DNA of 64,000 bases. Source: Polaribacter sp. Hel_I_88. Lineage in GTDB: Bacteria; Bacteroidota; Bacteroidia; Flavobacteriales; Flavobacteriaceae. A model generated the notes under the pieces. The model was not told the origin of the DNA and did no database searches. It was given only the letters and a program-made list of their open reading frames with translations. The position numbers were made by a program, and so were the translations under genes. This document shows positions 27,914-37,428 of this stretch, piece after piece. The stretch spans positions 1,240,001-1,304,000 of the forward strand of contig NZ_JHZZ01000001.1 in assembly GCF_000687935.1 (NCBI RefSeq). The letters run 5' to 3'. Every line of letters starts with the position of its first letter. The stretch's first letter is position 1.

Positions 27914-29854
27914 TTACCAACCTGGGTTTTGAACTAGGTTAGGATTCTGTAAAAGCGTACTCTCTGAAATTGGCCATAAATAATCTCTAGGCGCAACAAA
28001 TCTTTGTTGTTCTAAAGTAATAATTTGATAATATTCTGGTTCTGTAATTCCGTTAAAGTTCCAACCTTGTATAGGTCTATTTAATTCCTCATTAGCTTTT
28101 TTCCATCTTCTTAAATCCCAAAAACGATGCCCTTCAAAAGCTAATTCAATCAACCTTTCTTGTCTAATTATTTCTCGCATACCTTCTTTAGTTAAAGGTT
28201 TGGATGGGTTTATGGAAAAATTACTCCAAGAATCTACTACACCATCTAAACCAGCTCTTTGTCTTACTAAATCTACATATCTATAAACATCACCAGTTGG
28301 TCCTTCAGCTTCATTTAAAGCTTCTGCATACATTAAATATAAATCTGATAATCTAATTTCTGGCCAAGCATAATTTCTGTAAGGATTACCAGTACCTGCG
28401 TTAGACATTCTTCTGTCTATAAATTTTTTCACAAAATAACCACTAACATTATATAAAACTCCTGCATTACTTCCTGCATAATCATTAAGCTTAGATCGTA
28501 TAACCCAAGTATCTTCATCTGCACCAGCTGTTCCTTCTGGTCCTTGAGATTTATAAAAAGTACTTCCATCGAAAGCTAAATTTGCATAAAAACGCGGTTC
28601 TCTATCAAAATTTAATCTTGCAGTTCTATAACCTTCAAGTATATTATATCTATGGTCTGTATCGCCTAATCTTAAGTCTGTATCATTACCAAAATTAATG
28701 GTTCTATCTTCATTCATAGGAACACCATTTCTGGTATAAAACATTTTTGCAATTTTTAAAGTTGGCGATAATATTTTTTGTGCAACTGTATGTGTAAAAT
28801 CTGGACTTAAAGGAACCATAGTAAAAAACTGCAGCTCAACTGTAGGACTATTTGGGTTTGACCAAATTAACTCTGGATTCCATCTTTCTGATAGTGCTTG
28901 TCTAATACTTAATTTTGTTAATGTGGTATCCGACAAATTATTCTGATCTTGAGGGTAATAGTATAAAGCACTTCCTCTAGACTCAGCAGACTGTATTGCC
29001 TCTAATAAAGCATCTGCAGCTATTCTCCATTTTGCTGGATCTTCTGTAGTACTTATAAGTTGTCTCCCTCTACTATCTACAAAACCTGCATAATCTGGGT
29101 TACCATTAAAAAGAGGACTAGCAGCTAATGTAAGTACTTTTGCCTTTATACTTAAAGCAACAGGCTTAGTAACTCTTCCCAATTCATTGTTAACGTCTTG
29201 TATAGATTCTGGTAAATTTTCTGCTGCAGTATCTAATAAATCTGAAATATAAGTTACACAATCATCAAATGGATCTCTAAATACATTTATTTCTTCAGTA
29301 GATGCCTCAATTGGTATATTTGTGTCAACAATAGGTATAGGACCATACATTCTCAACAGATAGTAATGATAATATGCTTTTAAAAATTGTGCTTCTGCAA
29401 TCCATCTACTTCTCAATAAATCATCTAAATCCCTAGCATTATTTTTATCACTTATTTTTTCTATAAAAATATTACAGTGTCTAATACCTTCAAATATAGG
29501 GTAACTATCATTATCTCCAGCTCCAGATCTTCTTCCATCCCAAACATTTTGGTAAGGATTACCTGCATTTTGATTTCCATTTGCAATTAAATAACTAGCC
29601 ATATCTGGTCTAGCAATGTTATTTTTCCACAACTCATCCCCAGACAACATACCTATGTTATAAAACATACTTCCATTTTTTGGAAGATATGAATAACAGG
29701 TAAAAAGATATTTTTCTGCTTCATTTCTTAACGTAAAAGCATTTTCTATTGTTGGAGCACCGTCTGGAACTACATCTAAATGATCCTCACAAGATTGAAG
29801 TGCTAAAAATGCACAAATAAAAACTATAGATAACTGAATTTTCTTAAAATACAT
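27914..29854 (-). CDS. susD: SusD-like starch/glycan-binding outer-membrane lipoprotein
   Basis: The lid protein of a SusCD importer. From ATG at 29854 it is 646 residues with a lipoprotein signal ending at LQSC. An upstream ATG at 29902 would add 16 residues in front of the signal and is less likely. The helical N-terminal half (TIENAFTLRNEAEKYLFTCYSYLP, RWIAEAQFLKAYYHYYLLRMYGPIPI) and the C-terminal region (YLMYAEALNEAEG, RLIELAFEGHRFWDLRRWKK) are the SusD/RagB signatures. Somewhat longer than the usual 500-600 residues. It follows susC by 55 bp and would select galactan oligosaccharides if the PUL assignment is right. Confidence 0.93.
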   Translation of the reverse strand: MYFKKIQLSIVFICAFLALQSCEDHLDVVPDGAPTIENAFTLRNEAEKYLFTCYSYLPKNGSMFYNIGMLSGDELWKNNIARPDMASYLIANGNQNAGNPYQNVWDGRRSGAGDNDSYPIFEGIRHCNIFIEKISDKNNARDLDDLLRSRWIAEAQFLKAYYHYYLLRMYGPIPIVDTNIPIEASTEEINVFRDPFDDCVTYISDLLDTAAENLPESIQDVNNELGRVTKPVALSIKAKVLTLAASPLFNGNPDYAGFVDSRGRQLISTTEDPAKWRIAADALLEAIQSAESRGSALYYYPQDQNNLSDTTLTKLSIRQALSERWNPELIWSNPNSPTVELQFFTMVPLSPDFTHTVAQKILSPTLKIAKMFYTRNGVPMNEDRTINFGNDTDLRLGDTDHRYNILEGYRTARLNFDREPRFYANLAFDGSTFYKSQGPEGTAGADEDTWVIRSKLNDYAGSNAGVLYNVSGYFVKKFIDRRMSNAGTGNPYRNYAWPEIRLSDLYLMYAEALNEAEGPTGDVYRYVDLVRQRAGLDGVVDSWSNFSINPSKPLTKEGMREIIRQERLIELAFEGHRFWDLRRWKKANEELNRPIQGWNFNGITEPEYYQIITLEQQRFVAPRDYLWPISESTLLQNPNLVQNPGW

Positions 29855-29909
29855 AGTTATAATATTTTCTTTAAAATTAATTATTTTTTTTGAACTTTTC
29901 ATTTTTTTT

Positions 29910-32900
29910 TTAAAATCTAGCTGTTAATCCAAAATTATACGTAGATTGTATAGGATAACCTAATCCGTTTCCTCCTTGCTCAGGATCCCATAAATCAAAA
30001 CTACTCCAAATCGCTACATTTATTGCGCTAGCATAAATTCTTAAGTTACTTAAACCTAATTTTTCATAAATACTTTCTGGTGGATTGTAACCAAACTCCA
30101 CATTTTTAAGTCTTAAAAATGAACCATTTCGCATCCACCAAGTAGATGGTTGATTGTTGTTTTCTTCTTGAGTTGTACTTAATCTTGGCCAAAATGCAAA
30201 AACATCTCTATTATCTTCTGACCAGTGACTGTCTGCAATAGCTTTTAATAATCCACTTTCTGATCTACCATTAATAAAAAATGGTTGAATTTGTGATGGA
30301 TTTATAAAAAAACTTGAACGTCCTGAACCTTGAAAAAACAAACTTAAATCAAAATTTTTGTATCCAACTGTACCTCCAAAACCATAAATAATTTCTGGCA
30401 CAACTGGAAGACCAATTGGAACTCTGTCTGAGTTACTAATAACACCATCTCCGTTAACATCTCTATATTTAATATCTCCTCCACGAACTTCTCCAAATTG
30501 AGTTGGTGAGTTTGCTACTTCTTCATCATCAATAAATAATCTTTCTGCTATTAAACCATAAGTTTGCGCAATAGAATTACCTTTTCTTTGTAAATATGAT
30601 AAATTATCTGGATAATTAATTTCTGCAGTTTGCAGTACTTCACTTGTAGCATATGTCATATTTCCTCTTAAACTTGTCCACCAATTTTTATTTATTTGTG
30701 TATCATAATTTAAAGACAATTCAAAACCACTACTCTCTGCTTGACCAAAATTAGTAAATGGCGTTACTTGTAATCCTTGCGTCGATCCTACATCTGCTCT
30801 TGGCTCAAGTATATTTGTTCTTACTTGCCTAAAATATTCCGTAACTAAAGTTAAATCATTGAAAAGACCAATATCTAAAGCTAAATTAAGTTGCTGCGAT
30901 TTTTCCCAGGTAATATTAGGGTTCTCATATCTAGATGTTGATACACCATTTCTAAAAAAATTTAAATCCTCACCAAATCTTGATCCAAATGTTCCATCAT
31001 TTAAATTTACGTTTGAAAGATAAAAGAAACGATCTTGTGATCTTCCAATTTCATCATTACCAACAACACCAAATGTAGCTCTTAACTTCAAATCTGTTAC
31101 AACGTCTCTGAATGGTTCAAAAAACTTTTCATTATTTATTCTATACGCTCCTCCAATAGAAGGGAAAAATCCAAATCTTTTTCCTGATGCGAATTTCTCT
31201 GACCCGTTAAAACCAAAATTAAATTCAAAATAATATCTTTTGTCGTAATCATAAGTAAATCTTCCTGAATAACTTAAATTTCTACTTGGTAGAGAAGCTT
31301 GTAAATTACCTGCGTTACCCGTTTGATAACTTGATACTAGGTTTATTAAAGTACCTGAAACGCTATGTAAATCACCAAAAGTACGATTATAACTTAATTG
31401 AGACTCTAAATAAACTCTTGAATCTAAATTTTTAGCTCCTGGATCATAATCTAAAAATTCTGTACCCGTTGGACCTCCTAAAGCACTCTCGCTTCCATCA
31501 TTTATAACATTTAATATAATTTCGCCTGTTTGAGGATTTCTTCTTGATGCATAGTAAAAAGGATTAAAACTTCTTCTTACATCAAAATTTTGAAATCTTC
31601 TTACATATCCCATAGTTCTAAATTTAAGACCATCTGTTAAAAAATCTAAATTTTGTTTTAATTCTATTTGAACCTGAAGTGTAGAGTTTTTATAAGTTTG
31701 AAAACCACTTACTGCGTTCGCATATGGATTTTGAGCCAATACACCACTTCCAGGCCTTGTTTCAGAACCACCGAATAGAGGATGTGTTGTAAATGGTTTA
31801 AGTTCATCTGGATAAATTGCTGGAAATAAAACAGGATTGGAGTATAAAGCTGAATTAAATACGCGTGCCCCTCCTCCGACTGGACCAGTATAATCATCGA
31901 ACTGACCATATAACCTAATAATTGCTTCGGTAGTTTTTGTTAATTCTATATTAACATTTGATCTTAACGAATAATTTAATAGTGATATGTTGTTGTCTAC
32001 ACCATTCAAACTGTTTTCTTTAATTAAACCATTATCAACATTAAAAGTACCGGCAACATAATATCTTGCTCTTTCAGAACCTCCACTTGCACTTATGTTA
32101 TAAGCTTGATTCCAAGAATAATCTTTAATTAATTGATCTACCCAATTATTGTTAGGGTATAATAACGGATTATCTCCGGCTGCAGTTCTTTCAATTTTAT
32201 TTTGAGAATATGGAAGCTGTGCTAGTGGGTTTCTTGTTAAATTCGCCTCGTTAGCTAATCGCATGTACGTAATATTATCAGCTAATTTAAAATTGTCTGT
32301 ATTTGAAGAGAATCTGTTTTCTATTCTAACATCAAATTTTGCTTTACCAATTTTACCAGATTTAGTCGAAATTAAAACAACACCATTAGCTCCACGTGCA
32401 CCATAAATTGCTGAAGCAGCTGCATCCTTTAATACAGAAAAGGATTCAATATCGTCTGGTTGTAACCTCGCCATATCCGTTTGAGTCGATTCGATTCCAT
32501 CTATTAATATTAATGGGTTAACTTTACCCGAACCAAAAGAACCTAATCCCCTAATAAAAAAATCTGAATTGTTTTGACCTGGCTCTCCACTTCTCTGAAA
32601 AGCAATCATACCAGCAACTCTACCGGCCATCATTGTAGTTAGATTACTAGTAGGAGCCTGTAATTCTGAAGGATTTATAGTTGTTATAGAACTAACTAAA
32701 CTCTCCTTTTTTTGTGAACCAAAACCAACCAAAACTATCTCATCTAATTGATTACCGTCTTCTTCTAAATTCACAGTTATCTCTCTCTGCTTACCTACAG
32801 TAACTTCTTTAGATTTAAAACCCAAATATGAAAACACAAGAATTGAATTTTCATTAGCTACTTGTAATACATATTCTCCATCAAAATTTGCGGAAAATCC

Positions 32901-33044
32901 ATTTTTAGTTCCTTTTTCTAGGACAGTTGCAGATGGCAATGGAAGACCTTGAGAATCATTTATTACCCCTTTTACTGTAATTTGTGAAAAAGTTACCTGA
33001 CAGAGTAAAATGAATAAAAAAAATAAATGTTTGTTGTACTTCAT
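29910..33044 (-). CDS. susC: SusC-like TonB-dependent outer-membrane transporter
   Basis: A 1044-residue importer. After a signal peptide (about 1-20) come a carboxypeptidase-regulatory-like domain (VKGVINDSQGLPLPSATVLEKG, residues 23-105), a TonB-box-like segment (DEIVLVGFG), the plug domain (about 115-230, with the FIRGLGSFG and GANGVVLISTKSG motifs of the SusC family) and a beta-barrel ending in LTARF. No N-terminal STN domain is present, so signalling through an anti-sigma factor is not indicated. It heads an operon with susD and two lipoproteins and probably imports the oligosaccharides made by the GH16/GH30 enzymes. Confidence 0.95.
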   Translation of the reverse strand: MKYNKHLFFLFILLCQVTFSQITVKGVINDSQGLPLPSATVLEKGTKNGFSANFDGEYVLQVANENSILVFSYLGFKSKEVTVGKQREITVNLEEDGNQLDEIVLVGFGSQKKESLVSSITTINPSELQAPTSNLTTMMAGRVAGMIAFQRSGEPGQNNSDFFIRGLGSFGSGKVNPLILIDGIESTQTDMARLQPDDIESFSVLKDAAASAIYGARGANGVVLISTKSGKIGKAKFDVRIENRFSSNTDNFKLADNITYMRLANEANLTRNPLAQLPYSQNKIERTAAGDNPLLYPNNNWVDQLIKDYSWNQAYNISASGGSERARYYVAGTFNVDNGLIKENSLNGVDNNISLLNYSLRSNVNIELTKTTEAIIRLYGQFDDYTGPVGGGARVFNSALYSNPVLFPAIYPDELKPFTTHPLFGGSETRPGSGVLAQNPYANAVSGFQTYKNSTLQVQIELKQNLDFLTDGLKFRTMGYVRRFQNFDVRRSFNPFYYASRRNPQTGEIILNVINDGSESALGGPTGTEFLDYDPGAKNLDSRVYLESQLSYNRTFGDLHSVSGTLINLVSSYQTGNAGNLQASLPSRNLSYSGRFTYDYDKRYYFEFNFGFNGSEKFASGKRFGFFPSIGGAYRINNEKFFEPFRDVVTDLKLRATFGVVGNDEIGRSQDRFFYLSNVNLNDGTFGSRFGEDLNFFRNGVSTSRYENPNITWEKSQQLNLALDIGLFNDLTLVTEYFRQVRTNILEPRADVGSTQGLQVTPFTNFGQAESSGFELSLNYDTQINKNWWTSLRGNMTYATSEVLQTAEINYPDNLSYLQRKGNSIAQTYGLIAERLFIDDEEVANSPTQFGEVRGGDIKYRDVNGDGVISNSDRVPIGLPVVPEIIYGFGGTVGYKNFDLSLFFQGSGRSSFFINPSQIQPFFINGRSESGLLKAIADSHWSEDNRDVFAFWPRLSTTQEENNNQPSTWWMRNGSFLRLKNVEFGYNPPESIYEKLGLSNLRIYASAINVAIWSSFDLWDPEQGGNGLGYPIQSTYNFGLTARF

Positions 33045-33652
33045 TTTTGTTGATTTCGATTAAAATTATTTATTGTTTTAATTATTTAAAAGCTACTTTA
33101 CTGTTTAGAAAATAAAATGGACTTTTTTATAAAATTTAAAGAAAAATTAACATCTTTAAAATAAAAAAACTATACGATGCAAGTTAGCCCATAGAAAGTG
33201 TTAAAAAATGGATAAAAAAACTAAAAACATTAAAAAAAACACTTTTATGTTTCTTATTAAACCTATTGTTGATTTAACTACAATTTATTTAAAATAATAA
33301 AGTAAGTAAAAAGAATTGTAAAAAATAGAATAATCATAATTATAAAGGTTAATAATTTTTGATATTATAAAATAATAAATTTAAATAATATTTGACCAAA
33401 ATTTAAAAAACTAAATACATGCACAAAAACACTTAAAAATTGATGATCTAAAAAAACTTTTTTTAATAATTTATTTTTTGAGTTTTTATTAAAATTGAAA
33501 TTTTAGATTTCTTTTTATTATTAAATATAGATTTTCCTAAAAGATATACTTTCAACATTTTTTGTTCTTCGTATTTAATAGGTATAAAATTAGCTTATCT
33601 AACTAAATAAATTAGAAATTTTAAAACTAGTACTTTTTAAAATACAAACTAC
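33045..33652 (-). promoter_or_regulatory. Long AT-rich leader/promoter region of susC
   Basis: A gap of 608 bp with no frame that resembles a protein. It is extremely AT-rich with many A- and T-runs. The plus strand has ATGGATAAAAAAACT at 33208-33222 (164 bp before susC), in the same orientation as the motif copies upstream of the 914-aa and 292-aa genes. I see no exact TAnnTTTG box close to the start, so the promoter is not placed. Confidence 0.4.
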
Positions 33653-34090
33653 TTACAGTGTTGAAAACTTATAAATACAAATAAAATAGCATGCATCTGA
33701 AGGGATTAATACCGTCAACGGAAAATGAAGTTTTATGAGGTTATCATAAAAAAGTTTTGTTTCTATACAAAAGACTGTTCTGTACCTACAAAACTTATTA
33801 TGTTTACCAAGAATATTAGTATCTAAAAAAACATTTCCATATAAAGACCAGGCTCACTTATGTAAACTTCTATAGCATATCCAAATATTGGCTCTAAAAC
33901 TTTCTTGCCAGTGCGAAGACGATATTATTTGTTAAAGTGAATTCTTTATTATCGATAGAAAATTTACTTTCTGCAATTCTGTTTCCATATCTACCTATTA
34001 TAGCATTAAAATATTTTTCTTATTAAGAATTTGACCAAAAAATTACTATAAAAAAAACGATTATTACTATAGCACCATAATTAGATGTAT
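33653..34090 (-). pseudogene. Decayed aldose 1-epimerase (galM) remnant
   Basis: Minus-strand pieces in different frames follow the order of aldose 1-epimerase. TSNYGA (near 34071-34085) matches the N-terminal LTNYGA motif, IIGRYGNRIAESKFSIDNKEF (near 33930-34004, shortened here) matches GRYANRIAxGKF, and from 33900 IEVYISEPGLYM, a GKH string, VFCIETK, HFPLTVLIPSDACY and IYKFSTL match the EVYTTEPG, FCLETQ, NFPSTVLRPG and IYKF C-terminal motifs. The whole catalytic middle (about 200 residues with the essential His) is missing and there are internal stops. It is a dead gene directly downstream of the 34108 sulfatase, implying loss of a mutarotase step from the gene train. Confidence 0.75.
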
Positions 34091-34107
34091 GGAAATGTTT
34101 TTAAATC

Positions 34108-35538
34108 TTATTTATTAGGATGTGCTTTCTTATATTCTGGATTCCAAATGTCTTTGTATTTCACTTCTTTATTTTCCATTAAACTTTGGTGAACATGATT
34201 GGATACATTTAACCAATTTTTACCTTCATCCCATAAAGGATTCATCAATGTATTTGCCCAGGTATCAAAATTGGATTGTAAATTGTTTGCTATGGTAGTT
34301 TCTTTTAGCATTAAATTATTTGTTTCTCCTAAATCTTCTCTTAAATTGTATAAAACACTACCATAATTGTTTAAAGTAATCATTTTATAATCTCCAATTC
34401 TAGCCGCAGAAACTTCTAATTTTCTCCAAAATAGTTCATCATGTGGATTCCCAGTTTTTTCTCCAGTTAAAAAAGGTATTAAATTTGCACCATCTAATTG
34501 CAAATTACCTGTATTTATATTTGCAGCAGCTATTGAGGTTGTAAAAATATCTAATGAAGATGTTAAGCCATCAAAACTTCTATTTCCTTTTATCTTATTT
34601 GGATAACTTACCACAAATGGTACACGGTGTCCTCCTTCAAATTTATTTCCTTTCCAACCTTTTAATGGCCCTGTTTTAGAATCGTTATTGTGTGCACCGC
34701 CATTATCACTTAAAAAATAAATTAAGGTGTTTTCTTTAATACCTAACTCTTCCAATTTATTCATTAGTTTTCCAACATTTTCATCTAAAGACCAAGTCAT
34801 TGCCGCTAAAGTTTTTCTTGGGTGATCTTTAAATTTTTCTAAATCTTCTTTTTTTGCATGCATTGGTGTGTGAACTGCATTGTAAGATAAGTACATAAAA
34901 AATGGTTTATCTTTAGATTCTTCTATATATTTTACAGATTGATCTCCTAAAACATCTGTCATGTATCCTTCAAAAATTACACGTTTCCCATTATTTTGTA
35001 ACATTTGTTCTTTTGATGGATTTTTAATTGGAAAGTAGGAGCGACTCCCAGCAATAAACCCATAAAAATCGTCAAAACCCCTTTGGTTAGGATGATCTGA
35101 CATATCTTCACCTAAATGCCATTTCCCTAAAGCATAAGTATTATAACCGTTTTCTTTAAAAACATCTGCGACTGTAACAACATCATCACTCAAACCAATA
35201 CCACCTGTACTATTTGCCTCAAAACCAAAACGTTGTTGATATTTACCTGTAATTAAACCAGCTCTAGAGGGTGCACAAACAGTGGCACTAACGTGCGCGT
35301 CTGTAAATTTTACACCACTTTCTGCTAACTTATCTATATTTGGTGTTTGTAAATCTTCACTTCCCATAAAACCAAAATCTACATAACCTGCATCATCCAC
35401 TAATATTATAATGACGTTTGGTTGATTTGTTGTATTTATTGTTTTTGAAATACCATTTTTTTCATTCTTATTCACAGATTTACAGGATATTATAAATAAT
35501 AGCGCTGCATAAAAAATTATTATTGCTTTAATTTTCAT
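34108..35538 (-). CDS. S1-family sulfatase (CAPSR active site)
   Basis: A 476-residue formylglycine-dependent sulfatase. A lipobox (FIISC, Cys19) follows the signal, so it is probably periplasmic or surface-anchored. The Ca-binding Asp48-Asp49 are in LVDDAGY. The modified Cys88 lies in CAPSR, followed by GKYQQRFGFE. GKWHLG and the SDNGGAHNN motif complete the active site. Length is normal. It is the last gene of the degradation train, followed only by the galM remnant. It would remove sulfate from galactan oligosaccharides, but the position attacked cannot be read from sequence. A maturation enzyme for formylglycine is not encoded in this window. Confidence 0.93.
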   Translation of the reverse strand: MKIKAIIIFYAALLFIISCKSVNKNEKNGISKTINTTNQPNVIIILVDDAGYVDFGFMGSEDLQTPNIDKLAESGVKFTDAHVSATVCAPSRAGLITGKYQQRFGFEANSTGGIGLSDDVVTVADVFKENGYNTYALGKWHLGEDMSDHPNQRGFDDFYGFIAGSRSYFPIKNPSKEQMLQNNGKRVIFEGYMTDVLGDQSVKYIEESKDKPFFMYLSYNAVHTPMHAKKEDLEKFKDHPRKTLAAMTWSLDENVGKLMNKLEELGIKENTLIYFLSDNGGAHNNDSKTGPLKGWKGNKFEGGHRVPFVVSYPNKIKGNRSFDGLTSSLDIFTTSIAAANINTGNLQLDGANLIPFLTGEKTGNPHDELFWRKLEVSAARIGDYKMITLNNYGSVLYNLREDLGETNNLMLKETTIANNLQSNFDTWANTLMNPLWDEGKNWLNVSNHVHQSLMENKEVKYKDIWNPEYKKAHPNK

Positions 35539-35581
35539 TATTATATATTATTTTAAGAATATTTATTATTTGCTTTAAAAA

Positions 35582-36736
35582 TTATTTGTCAAAAAAATCT
35601 AAATTCCAATCTGGGTACCATTTTATTATTGGTTTTCCATCTTCAAATTCTATTGGTAACCATACATATCTGCCATCTATAGCATTTTTTGGTCTCCACC
35701 TATCTGCCATAAAAATATAGGCATCTTTTTTTCCCAAAACAGGTAATATGTGGGTACTTTGACTGTAAAAGGTTGTCTTTTTTTCTTTTTCTGTTCCTCT
35801 AACTGGGTTTCCTAATTTTATCCAATCACCTAACATATTATCTGCCATTGCAGACCTTGCTGGATTTGGATCCCAACCCGTAAGTCCAGAAGTAATCATA
35901 AAATATTTTCCATCTTTTTTAAAAATTGCTGGTGCTTCATTATTACCTCCTGGAAAAACTCTTATGTATTCTTTTGATAATGATAAATAATCTGGTGATA
36001 ATTTAGAAATGATTAGCGTTCCATTTTCTTCTGATGCTGTTATATGATAAGCCGTTCCGTCATCATCTTTAAAAAGAGTCATATCTCTAGACATTTGTCC
36101 GTCTTCAAAATCTCTTAAAAAATGAACTCCATAACCAGATCCTTCTCCCCATTTTAATTTTACTTTCGATTTTTCTTTTGCAATTTTATGTTGTTCCTCT
36201 GTAAAATTTTGTGGCCAAACGTTTGGATGCATTCTAAAACTATCTATATATTCATAGGGTCCAATTATAGTATCTGAAACTGCAACACCAACTAAAGCAG
36301 CATCGTAACCTTGTCCTTTTAATTCATGATGAAACCACATTACATACTTCTTGGTTTTATCATTATAAATAACTTTTGGTCGTTCAATTACACTTCCTTC
36401 AACAAGTTTAGATGTTTTATCTTTTTTTACTTTTAATGCTACACCTTCATTTTTCCAATTATATAAGTCTTTAGAAGAATATACCCTAACACCAACCCAA
36501 GATTGGTTTCCTCCACTACCAGAAACTTTATGTTCTCCAAACATATAATACATATCACCAACAGTTAAAACTCCTGCACCATGTGCATTTATATGAACCC
36601 CATCTGTGTCTTTCCAAATTTCTCCTGGAGTAAAACTTGTGTATTCTTTTTGCGCGCAACTTGTGCTTATAAAAGCTATCAAAGTAAAAACACTTATGCT
36701 TATTTTATATTTTAATTTTTTATTTACTATTCTCAT
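35582..36736 (-). CDS. GH43_24-like exo-beta-1,3-galactanase
   Basis: A 384-residue lipoprotein (lipobox STSC). The five-bladed propeller starts with WKDTDGVHINAHGAG, a hallmark of GH43 subfamilies 24/34 acting on beta-1,3-galactan, rather than the usual GH43 start with a catalytic Asp. Likely active-site residues are Glu118 (IERPKV), Glu267 (NNEAPAIF) and Gln326 (YSQSTHI). In characterised GH43_24 enzymes the normal Asp base is absent and a Gln fills that place, which this protein reproduces. No CBM is attached. It probably removes galactose or galactobiose from the main chain. Specificity is inferred from subfamily features. Confidence 0.82.
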   Translation of the reverse strand: MRIVNKKLKYKISISVFTLIAFISTSCAQKEYTSFTPGEIWKDTDGVHINAHGAGVLTVGDMYYMFGEHKVSGSGGNQSWVGVRVYSSKDLYNWKNEGVALKVKKDKTSKLVEGSVIERPKVIYNDKTKKYVMWFHHELKGQGYDAALVGVAVSDTIIGPYEYIDSFRMHPNVWPQNFTEEQHKIAKEKSKVKLKWGEGSGYGVHFLRDFEDGQMSRDMTLFKDDDGTAYHITASEENGTLIISKLSPDYLSLSKEYIRVFPGGNNEAPAIFKKDGKYFMITSGLTGWDPNPARSAMADNMLGDWIKLGNPVRGTEKEKKTTFYSQSTHILPVLGKKDAYIFMADRWRPKNAIDGRYVWLPIEFEDGKPIIKWYPDWNLDFFDK

Positions 36737-36766
36737 TATTTTTTAAAAATTTTTATTTCTTTAGGC

Positions 36767-37417
36767 TTAAATACTATCTTTTATAAAATTTGAAATTAAT
36801 TCTCCCAATTTTTCATATCCTTTTTTAGTATAATGTACATCGTCTATTCCTTTACCATATTTTTTATGAATTAAAAAAGACATAGCATAAATATCGTTTA
36901 TCAAAATATTGTTTTCTTTCATTATTTTTTTTGCAACCTCATTATATTTATTTACATCTTCTTGAAAACGACCTAATTCTTTTTCTGGTACATAAGTTGT
37001 TGAAACAAAAATTAATTTGGCATCAGACTTTTTTTTGATGATTTTTATTATTTCATTAAGATTAGACTTATATTCTTCTATTAAAGTTGTTACTTCTCCA
37101 TGTACTTTGTCTCTATTACCCTGAATTTTAGAATCTTTAGAACGGTAACATAAGTCCCACAAACCCCAATTAAATTGAATAATATCCCATTTTTGAGTTC
37201 CAAGCCATTTATCTATATTTTTTAAACCTACTCCAGAATGTTGTGCGTTTCCTATATTATGTTCAACTATTATTTCTTTTGATAAATGCTTTCTTACAAA
37301 TGGTGTATAACCAATAGAGATAGAATCTCCAATAATCAACATTTTCTTTTGTTTATTTTTTGAGGAAGCCATTGAAATAATCGACAAAAAACTCAATAAA
37401 AAATACTGTTTCAACAT
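36767..37417 (-). CDS. SGNH/GDSL-type esterase
   Basis: A 216-residue protein with an N-terminal signal (cleavage near MASS). Block I is GDS at residues 30-32 (Ser32 nucleophile), block III holds Asn83 in FNWGLWD, and the Asp-x-His pair is in DDVHYTKKG (about 192-195). These define an SGNH hydrolase, here the size of small carbohydrate esterases. Placed between GH16 (11-bp gap) and GH43 (30-bp gap), it probably removes an acyl group, such as acetate, from the same polysaccharide. Confidence 0.82.
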   Translation of the reverse strand: MLKQYFLLSFLSIISMASSKNKQKKMLIIGDSISIGYTPFVRKHLSKEIIVEHNIGNAQHSGVGLKNIDKWLGTQKWDIIQFNWGLWDLCYRSKDSKIQGNRDKVHGEVTTLIEEYKSNLNEIIKIIKKKSDAKLIFVSTTYVPEKELGRFQEDVNKYNEVAKKIMKENNILINDIYAMSFLIHKKYGKGIDDVHYTKKGYEKLGELISNFIKDSI

Positions 37418-37428
37418 AAATATTTCAC

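Noticed and set aside
33045..33652. Hidden gene in the long susC upstream gap
   Set aside because: No frame on either strand resembles a protein; composition is dominated by A/T runs. Only the galM remnant from 33653 onward shows coding history.
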